Shown: positions 57,601 through 64,000 of the stretch, piece by piece
How the letters are laid out: the number at the start of each line of letters is the position of its first letter
Position numbering within the stretch: the first letter of the stretch is position 1
Assembly (NCBI RefSeq): GCF_020283565.1
Contig: NC_060059.1
Location: forward strand, 30,926,838 to 30,990,837
Length of the DNA stretch: 64,000 nt
Direction: 5' to 3'
Source: Trifolium pratense
Taxonomy: Eukaryota > Streptophyta > Magnoliopsida > Fabales > Fabaceae
Notes under the pieces: model-generated
Seen by the model: the letters and a program-made list of their open reading frames with translations, nothing else
The model's database searches: none
What the model was told of the DNA's origin: nothing
Translations under genes and position numbers: made by a program

Positions 57601-59385
57601 ACATTGAAAGCAAGGGCCCTTAAAGAAGTTTGGAATATTGCAGCTGTAATTCCTGTGGAGAAGAATTTGGTAGGTAATGGTAATGGTGGTGGGGGTGGTG
57701 GCAGTAATGGCAGCTCTAATAGTAGCTTCAGTGGTGAACTTGCAACTGAAGATAACTTCTTAGGCATTTGCAGTAGAGAATTGCTTGCTAGAGGCTGTGA
57801 GCTTCTCAAACGCACTCGCACAGGTATATTTCCTTATATTCAACTTTCTTACATTGTTTAATTCTATGCAGCGTTGTCAAATATCGGCCATGGCGGTGCT
57901 GTAACAGATATCGGTGGCATGCATTTGGCTTTCTGCCATGGCCAATTTTGTGACGGATGGTGGCGCCATATGTCGGCCAGTATGACAGCTTTATGGCTCT
58001 CCGACATAGTCTGCCATCCGCCATCAACAACACTGATTTTATGTAACATCGACACTTAAGATTTAAATGCGTTTGGTTTTAGACATGTATGAGTGTATCA
58101 CACCAATAAATATCACTTTAAGTTTTACTTAAATTATTACCGACGCCTATGTCAGTGTCCTTGTTATGTGCAATATCTGTGCACATCTTAGTGTTTCCTA
58201 GCTGTTTATGGGATTCGATTGTGTGCCACGCAACCAATCACATTGGTGGCCTTAGGATTAAGATTGAGCAATCCATATCTCAAACTCAGTATTTTAGATT
58301 TTATAAAACAACAAAATTTTGATCCCTGATGCAACAAACTGCGTGATTTCACGGAATTCTGACTGCGCACGCCATCCAAATCTCTATTTATGCTTCTCAA
58401 TTTATATTTTTATGTTTCTTCTTATGTTGATTATAGTTGGAAAGTGATTTGATAATTGCTTTGCTTTGCAGGTGAACTCCATTGGAAAATTGTGTCAGTT
58501 TATATAAACAGAATGAACCAGGTATATGATTTATCTTTTTCATTTCAATATGCAATATGCAATAATGTAACTTTGGATCTTGACTATGACCAATTATTTG
58601 GCCATCAATTATAAGAGTAATAATGATGAGTATGAATCTTTAGTGGAATAAAAGTGACTAAAGTGATGGCTCTTAGTACGATGAGATGATGTTAAAGGAT
58701 AAACTGAGTTGAGTTTCCTAGAAATCTTCAAATTGTAGTAACTCTTTAGATCCTCTTTTTGTTCAGGTTATGCTCAAGATGAAGAGTAGACATGTTGCTG
58801 GGACCATCACAAAAAAGAAAAAGAGTGAGTTTTCATTAACTTTTGTCTTTGTTCCCTTCTTATGATGCTTTAAACTGATTTGGAGGTGGGTCTTGCTGCA
58901 TTTTGGGATTTGTGAAAGCTATTCCCTTTATTCTTTAAAGTTTGAAAAGAAATCAAAATGATTCTTCTTTAATCAAATCCACCTTCACACTCATCCTTTG
59001 ATCAGGGTTCGATTCGATCCATCAGGATTTGATCTTTGGCTAGTCAATATGAAAAGTACTATCTAATAGAAGATGAAGACTATTTAAATGAATCTCGGTT
59101 ATCTTATGCAATTGTGTGCGGTAGTGGTTAAGTTTATCCTGACTCATGTTTTTTGAAATTTTCGTAGATGTTGTGATTGGAGTTATCAAAGATATGTCGG
59201 CTTGGCCAGGCCGTCATTTGCTAGAAGGCGGCGAGAACCGTCGTTACTTTGGTTTGAAAACGATAACTCGCGGCGTTGTTGAGTTTGAGTGCAGAAACCA
59301 AAGAGAGTATGATGTTTGGACTCAAGGTGTTTCAAGGCTTCTATCTATTGCTGCTGAAAGGAACAACAAAAATAGAACATGTTAA
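54648..59385 (+). CDS. FORKED-like protein, DUF828 plus PH_2 domain
   Basis: Seven exons join in frame to 481 residues: 54648-54971, 55769-55879, 57042-57486, 57584-57823, 58472-58521, 58767-58824, 59168-59385. The N-terminal and central part is the DUF828 (auxin canalisation) region: [20 protein letters not shown] (about 38-57), then [20 protein letters not shown] and an Ala-rich helix with [14 protein letters not shown] and [20 protein letters not shown]. Residues about 374-475 form a plant PH_2 domain: [26 protein letters not shown] and [16 protein letters not shown]. This architecture is that of FORKED1 and FL proteins, which bind the VAN3/SFC ARF-GAP and help PIN1 recycling during leaf vein formation. 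Glycine runs (after 57121 and 57681) are low-complexity insertions. Intron 1 ends in CAGCAG, allowing loss of one Gln. Confidence 0.92.
57873..58036. repeat. Inverted-repeat element in intron 4 of the FORKED-like gene
   Basis: GCGTTGTCAAATATCGGCCA at the left is imperfectly inverted in the right end (CCGCCATCAACAACACTG), with GCCATGGC and GGTGGCGCCATATGTCGGCC in between. GC-rich against the intron, non-coding; the open frames it contains on both strands are artefacts of the symmetry. Confidence 0.6.
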
Positions 59386-59406
59386 TTAACTATGAACATG
59401 CTATAG

Positions 59407-59498
59407 GATCTCTATGTTTTGTTTTTTTTTTTTTTGAAAACTCGGTATCCGGCTTAAAGAGCGACTATTCCGAGGAAAACAATTTCAAATATTTTATG
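59407..59498 (-). mobile_element. SINE fragment in the 3' UTR of the FORKED-like gene
   Basis: A T-run followed by TCGGTATCCGGCTTAAAGAG matches the 3' end of the 53663-53872 SINE. Flanks TTAACTATGAACATGCTATAG (59386-59406) and the copy at 59499-59519 differ at one base, starting directly after the stop codon. Confidence 0.75.
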
Positions 59499-59519
59499 TT
59501 AACTATGAACATGGTATAG

Positions 59520-60020
59520 ATCTTTTGATGTATGGTGGTGTTTTGATCCATTTGTAGAAAAGGGTAAATTAAAGTCTTAGTTATTATGCTAGACTAGACT
59601 AGACTAGATAGGGTAGGGGTGAGGGTGGGTCTCTTTAATCTTGTGGGACATAAATTAGTATTTTTATTAGTATATATTAATTTTAATGTATTATTTTTGA
59701 ATTGGAAAGTAAAGTAATGTGAACTAAAGTGAAAAACGTGAAGCTTAGTTGTTGTTTTTTCTTTCGTAGATATGTAGAGAAAAAGAGTATCTTGGACTTG
59801 GCGGTCAAAAGAAAAAAGGAAAGAGTCACATTTTAGTGTTAGTGTAGTGTGTGTGATGTTAAGGATAAAGACTTGCTGATTTTTTTGTGCTTTTTTGCTT
59901 ATCAATGTTGGTGTAGGCTTTTTATTTTTATTGGATTTGGATCCCAAGAAATTCTTTTAATTTAAGGTTTGAATTTTACTTACGAGCGCCCCCCGATAAT
60001 CCCAAAATACCCCCTTGCTG
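59520..60020. other. Intergenic DNA downstream of the FORKED-like gene
   Basis: GACTA repeats at 59590-59608 and AT-rich sequence; the 117-residue minus frame at 59594-59947 is Lys/Thr-rich low-complexity and not supported. Confidence 0.45.
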
Positions 60021-60028
60021 CTTACGAA

Positions 60029-60123
60029 GCGAGTGTACAAATTTGCAAAAGTAAAACACCATCGATCGCTTGGTACGTTGCGAACGATGTGATAATGTAG
60101 CGTTCGCTTGCCAAGTAGCGAAC
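60029..60123. repeat. GCGAAC motif cluster upstream of the promoter-like block
   Basis: GCGAGT (60029), GCGAAC (60080), GTTCGC (60102) and GCGAAC (60118); the last pair frames the near-palindrome GTTCGCTTGCCAAGTAGCGA. Same words as the array at 61204-61380. Confidence 0.6.
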
Positions 60124-60144
60124 ATGTCGGTAGTAAAAAACACA

Positions 60145-60391
60145 TCTCATATTTTATTGGACAAGATCAAGCTTTTCTCTTTTAGGTGGTTGAAGACGAC
60201 GAACATCACGTTAGCTTTAAACTACCATAGCTGGTGGTCTAGTCCATTGTTGTGTTTGGGCCTTGTATGATTTTATTTTTGTATCTCTCTGACTCTCTTG
60301 TAATTATTTAGTCTACCTCGGTACGTCTTGTACAGGGGAGGCTGTTTATGTTAATATATATCATTTTGGCTTCTTCAAAAAAAAAAAAACA
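60145..60391 (+). mobile_element. Truncated LINE insertion
   Basis: Ends with TTTTGGCTTCTTCAAAAAAA and is flanked by AAAAAACACA (60135-60144, and again ending at 60393). The GGTACGTCTTGTACAGGGGA stretch is typical of LINE 3' ends. It separates the GCGAAC cluster from the promoter-like block. Confidence 0.65.
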
Positions 60392-60418
60392 CAGCCCCCC
60401 AAGCAGTCAAAATTGATT

Positions 60419-60502
60419 GTCACGTGACTAATTATGATTGGCTATGAGGAAGGTGTGAACAACAGCTCAACCAATTAAAATGCAGCAAAATTTCTATAAA
60501 AG
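60419..60502 (+). promoter_or_regulatory. Promoter-like block of the array element, copy B
   Basis: The palindrome GTCACGTGAC holds a G-box (60421-60426); CCAAT follows at 60471 and TATAAAAG at 60495-60502. A CT-rich leader (CTCTCTTCTTCCTCCTTCAC) begins about 35 bp after the TATA box. The same elements in the same order and spacing occur on the minus strand at 24382-24461. Confidence 0.6.
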
Positions 60503-60639
60503 AGATGCATTTGTGTGAAAAAAATTTACACCAAAACTCTCTTCTTCCTCCTTCACTCATTCATTCTCTTAAATATTTTTTTTTTTAATTTTTTTTATAG
60601 TTTTTATTGTTGTCACAATAGTTGTGAATGTTTTAGGAA

Positions 60640-60960
60640 TGTTATAAGTAATCGAAATCGGTGTTACGTTGTATGTTGTTGAGGTTTTCCCATCCGTCAA
60701 CTTTTTGGTTTTATTAATTTTGTATGTAATAATTTATTTAGGAGTTATATGAGTAACCGAACCCAGTCTTACCTCGCTTAAAGTTGGGTCTATGCAAAAC
60801 TTTTTGGATCAAACTACCAAAGTTTTGGAATGGGCCCGTTGGTTGAGGCTGTTTATTGTAATTTAACTTGTTTTGAGAAAGTTATAAGTAACTGAAACGG
60901 GTACTATCAACCTTCATATTTGAGCTACGCAGTTGGGACTTTAGCAGACACAAATGGGAC
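60640..60960 (+). repeat. Three diverged units downstream of the promoter-like block
   Basis: GTTATAAGTAATCGAAATCG (60650), GTTATATGAGTAACCGAACC (60743) and GTTATAAGTAACTGAAACGG (60883) open three loosely repeated stretches of about 95-140 bp. No long frame runs through them. Confidence 0.5.
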
Positions 60961-61203
60961 TCTCCCATGTATATTGAAAGAGAAATAGGCCCGTATTTAT
61001 AAGCATCTTTTCGGCTCGGGTGCGAATTCGCCGAAGGTTTCAGCTGAGGAGGAGAGGACGAAGAGGAGATTGAGATTGTTTAGTTTATTCAATTGGAAAT
61101 GAAAATGATGGCTGTAATATTTGAAATGATGTAATTTTTTTGTCTAATTATTAAATAAAACAAAATTCTTTATCTCTGAAATTTATTATTTTCGTACATA
61201 ACG

Positions 61204-61380
61204 GTCACTACCTTGAAAGCGAACACGCAAATAGTTCGCCGTCTGTACCGCGAACACCCCCTAATTCGCTATTTTAACGGCGAACACCATCACTATTCAC
61301 CATCGGTAGGGCGAAACCCCCTAGTTCGCCACCTTGGGAGCGAACATCCAAACGTTTGCCAACTACAGAGCGAGTGTACT
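61204..61380 (+). repeat. 30-bp-periodic TTCGC/GCGAA array, copy B
   Basis: GCGAAC-type words start at 61219, 61250, 61280, 61311, 61340 and 61370; TTCGC-type words at 61235, 61265, 61296, 61325 and 61355, half a unit out of phase. Each unit can fold on itself. In the frame starting at 61213 the array encodes decapeptides: IVRRLYREHP, LIRYFNGEHH, HYSPSVGRNP, LVRHLGSEHP, NVCQLQSECT. A SINE follows directly. Confidence 0.8.
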
Positions 61381-61455
61381 TTTTTTTTTGAAGAAGCTAA
61401 ATTAGCCCACTCAAATTGGCACCAGAGAGAATCGAACCTCAGACCTCAAGAGGAA
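61381..61455 (-). mobile_element. Truncated tRNA-derived SINE at the array end
   Basis: The minus strand has GAGGTTCGATTCTCTC (B box), GGTGCCAATTTGAGTGGGCT and ends GCTTCTTCAAAAAAA. Flanking CGAGTGTACTT occurs at 61371-61381 and 61456-61466. Same family as 20377-20497. Confidence 0.75.
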
Positions 61456-61621
61456 CGAGTGTACTTAATGTACATCAGAGGCAAATTGCAGGTTGTGTTT
61501 GCTTGCATAATCCATCTAGGCAAATACTTATTTACATAACATTAAAATAATTAATATCCAAACAATTTCAAAGCTTCAAATAGAAAAAAAATAAAACAAC
61601 CAGAGTTAAAAATAACCTTTC

Positions 61622-63325
61622 CTAATGTTGACTACTAGAACCGGGTCCACCCTGATTTGGTACAAATGTCAAAGTGTATGCAGACTGGAGTTCGGCGTAA
61701 ACACGAGAGCTGTTTGGAACTTCATCGCTATGCATAACACCGTCGAGTATGTCTCGGATGCTAGCCAATCTACCAAGCATAGCAACATCAGACTCAACAG
61801 GCATAGGCTGCATCAAACTCGCAGTGATACAGACGATGTAATTAAGGATGTGATATCCTGAAATACCACAATATGTATCCTGGGGTGGTGTCTGACGGAA
61901 TAGTAGTGCGTCTACCAAGCATATTAGAAGTCAAAACACGATCCATGTAATTGAGCCAATGCTCATCAATACGATCTACCGTGTCCAATATATTCGCAGC
62001 AGAATCTGGATGACGGGGAATGGTCTGCACGTAGCCAAACTGCTGTAACACCAGCTCTGGTAGATACCTTACTTTGATCGGCCCACACCTGATCCAACCG
62101 GAGTACAAAGCTATATCCTCAAAGGGGCAAACATCTCGGTGGTCCTTGTAAGGAGTCCATGTGATGTCATATGGAAGCAACCGATCCATCATTTTCTCCA
62201 TTGACATATGGATTGACTGCCCCTTTGTCGGATCATATTTGGTAGCTTGGGGGTATTGTTGTTCGTATTGCGTATCCAAAGACCCTCCGGTGTCCACAAA
62301 GTAGTCGTAGATCCAAACCTGTAAAAAAAACATCAATACAATAGCATACAAAGGTTCAAAAAAAATATTAATCGACTTAAACAAATAAAGTTAAGGTATA
62401 TAAATGTACCTGTAACAACGTCATGTATCCTGCCACATATTTGCAGGACGGAACAATGCCGTTTGTCAACTCCTGGTAAAGGAACGTTAGGGCAGCAGTG
62501 CCCCATGCCATGCATATGTGTGAACCTAATCCAAATCTATGAAATACTTCAAGTATGTCATTGTCAGGTCCACGTTGCTCTTTGCCTTGTTAGAGAAGAT
62601 AACGGTTCAAACCAACAACAACAGGTACGCCCTCGTAATATATCCCTTATACCTCTCAAAAGTGTCCTTGTCACCGTCCACCTCAACTTTGTTGACTACT
62701 GTCGTGTGTTTTTCTAGGAGTTCCTTCAAATATACGAACCTTGCATGTGCACCCTTGGTTGTTTTAACCTCGTGCTCAGCTTCCTCCCGAGTTGATCCCA
62801 TATGCTTAATCATTAGGTCAACACCCTCAGTTTTGGTCGGGATACCTTTATGATCTAGCACACGTCCCTTAATGGGTGGATTCAGAAGGCATTGCACGTC
62901 ATCTAGCGTGACTGTCATCTCCCCGCTCAGCATATGGAAGCTACTGGTCTTCCCGTGCCATCGCTCCACAAAAGTAGACAACAGCGCGGGATCAAGAAAC
63001 GAGTATCCACTTAGTTCCAGCCCATGCATTCCTATGGTGTCCATGGTTGTGTGCCACCATTTGAAGTCATTAACAAAATAAACAATCGAATTAATCTTTC
63101 CCCCGTTGTTGACCGGCATAATCATCTCACGGTCCTATTAATAAATCAACAACTATTTAATAAATGTGAAATTGCAATTCATAAATATAACATAGCAAAA
63201 TTTAATTTTTACTTACTTTGTCGTCAGAAATGCATCTCACAATATGCGGCGCTCCATAATCATACAATACTGACGTATCCAACGGAAACTCCTTAGGCAC
63301 AGGCTGTCCCTCGTAAGGATTTACC
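61622..63325 (-). pseudogene. Plant-mobile-domain gene, broken
   Basis: Three exons can be followed on the minus strand: 63217-63325, 62410-63134 and 61622-62318, about 510 codons. Family signatures of the plant mobile domain (PF10536; MAIL/MAIN-like, MULE-linked) include NPYEGQPVPKEFPL, ALLSTFVERWHGKTSSFHM, GEMTVTLDDVQCLL, VLQQFGYVQTIPRHP and ELQSAYTLTFVPNQ. Plant mobile-domain proteins act in silencing and meristem upkeep, and are also spread by Mutator-like elements. Disablements: TGA at 62607-62609, TAG at 62526-62528 replacing a Trp, a frameshift near 62500-62512 and another near 61856. The 5' end is cut by a hAT element at 63326. Splice sites remain intact, so the decay is recent. A relic of the family lies at 22906-23206. 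Confidence 0.85.
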
Positions 63326-64000
63326 TAGGGGTGGCAAAACGGGCCGGGCCCGCCGGGCCGACCCGTTTGACCCACCATTTTTTGCGGGTCGGGCTGAGGT
63401 TTTCGGCTCGCTACCTTAAGGTGGCCCGCCCCCGCCTAAAAAACGGGGCGGGTGGGGCGGGGCGGGTTAGCCCGCGGCTTTTTAATTTTTTATATTTTTT
63501 TACTTTTACTGAATTTTTTTTAGCATTGGTTCAATAATTCTTAACAAGTATAGAAGTCGTTTATTGTCAGAAAATGTGGAGGCTTTGATTTGCACTCGCA
63601 ATTGGCTTCACGGTTTTAATAGTTCAGGTATATAATCATATTTAATCATGCTTTTTAATTGATTTATGTCATTTACATTGTTTGGCTACATAAAATATAT
63701 GGTTGCGACTTTTTTTGCATTTTATTTTATGTAGCTGTAGTGGGTGACGATGAGGAGAGGGATTGTGGAAGGCTCCAGCTTATGCCTATCACTAGGACAT
63801 CAACCGAAGCTTCATATGTTTATGACATAGATGATGATGAAGATGATTGATGAAGTGTTTGTGATGGAGAGCTTTTGAGATTGATTAATTGCTGCTAGTT
63901 TTTTGATGTTTTGTGTCCCTGAATTTCCTTAACTATGTTGTGGTCTTTGGCTTTTTGGTATTGACATAGTTATAGTTTTTTGAGCCATGTTTTGGTGGAA
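63326..64000 (+). mobile_element. hAT element, 5' part, running off the window
   Basis: Begins TAGGGGTGGCAAAACGGGCC with the same GC-rich subterminal block as 7754-8772. Sequence after 63780 matches the other copy closely to the window end. Its insertion cut the mobile-domain gene; the expected 8-bp TSD is GATTTACC, whose second copy should lie beyond position 64000. Confidence 0.85.
63524..63850 (+). pseudogene. Last two exons of a hAT transposase
   Basis: Exon 63524-63627 reads [20 protein letters not shown] then NWLHGF, the hAT C-terminal dimerisation domain. After a GT..AG intron, 63735-63850 reads VVGDDEERDCGRL and ends EASYVYDIDDDEDD. The catalytic part of the transposase is missing, so this is an internal-deletion derivative. 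Confidence 0.85.

Noticed and set aside
57079..57821. Minus-strand and alternative-frame open frames over exons 3 and 4
   Set aside because: Shadows of the Ala- and Gly-rich FORKED-like coding exons.
57806..58059. Three overlapping open frames in intron 4
   Set aside because: They read a nearly palindromic repeat from both strands.
59594..59947. 117-residue minus frame as a gene
   Set aside because: Low-complexity Lys/Thr/Asn-rich translation of AT-rich 3' flank.
61204..61380. CRISPR-like array
   Set aside because: Units of about 30 bp with no constant repeat and unique spacer; motif alternation is continuous and the genome is a plant.

Overview
The window reads as nuclear DNA of a dicot plant, most likely a legume close to Medicago. 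This is inferred from low GC, short exons split by AT-rich introns with GT..AG borders, protein families that exist only in plants, and many plant transposon types. I could run no database search, so family names and the species guess rest on recognised motifs.

Seven loci carry recognisable coding sequence. From left to right: a single-exon C2H2 zinc-finger repressor (3443-3946, minus); an eight-exon TPR co-chaperone-like gene (9008-14810, plus); a three-exon IQ67-domain calmodulin-binding gene (16378-18599, minus); a six-exon secreted EGF-like, probably GPI-anchored protein (25343-28257, plus); a twelve-exon CNOT11 subunit of the CCR4-NOT complex (29763-36102, minus); a seven-exon FORKED-like protein with DUF828 and PH_2 regions (54648-59385, plus); and a broken plant-mobile-domain gene (61622-63325, minus), with an older relic of the same family at 22.9-23.2 kb. 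The five spliced genes keep frame across every junction I assigned. They look like unrelated housekeeping, signalling and development genes, not a pathway cluster.

The rest is a dense record of transposition. Many insertions can be bounded by target-site duplications (TSDs) read directly: a solo LTR (813-2175, TSD GACAC); three TRIM elements, two of them inside introns; hAT elements with 8-bp TSDs (7754-8772, and 40317-40959 nested in a Stowaway-like MITE); a further hAT copy at 63326 that cuts the mobile-domain gene and runs off the window; Mutator-like foldback elements and a three-copy MITE family with 9-bp TSDs; truncated LINEs with 10-19-bp TSDs; and several tRNA-like SINEs. The 36.1-54.6 kb stretch holds no gene I can support.

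The most unusual signal joins the two mobile-domain loci. Beside each lies a roughly 30-bp-periodic array of alternating TTCGC and GCGAA motifs, readable as decapeptide repeats. Each array is preceded by a matching G-box, CCAAT and TATA promoter-like block pointing the same way, with about 74 bp from G-box to TATA at both loci. I know of no described element with this layout.
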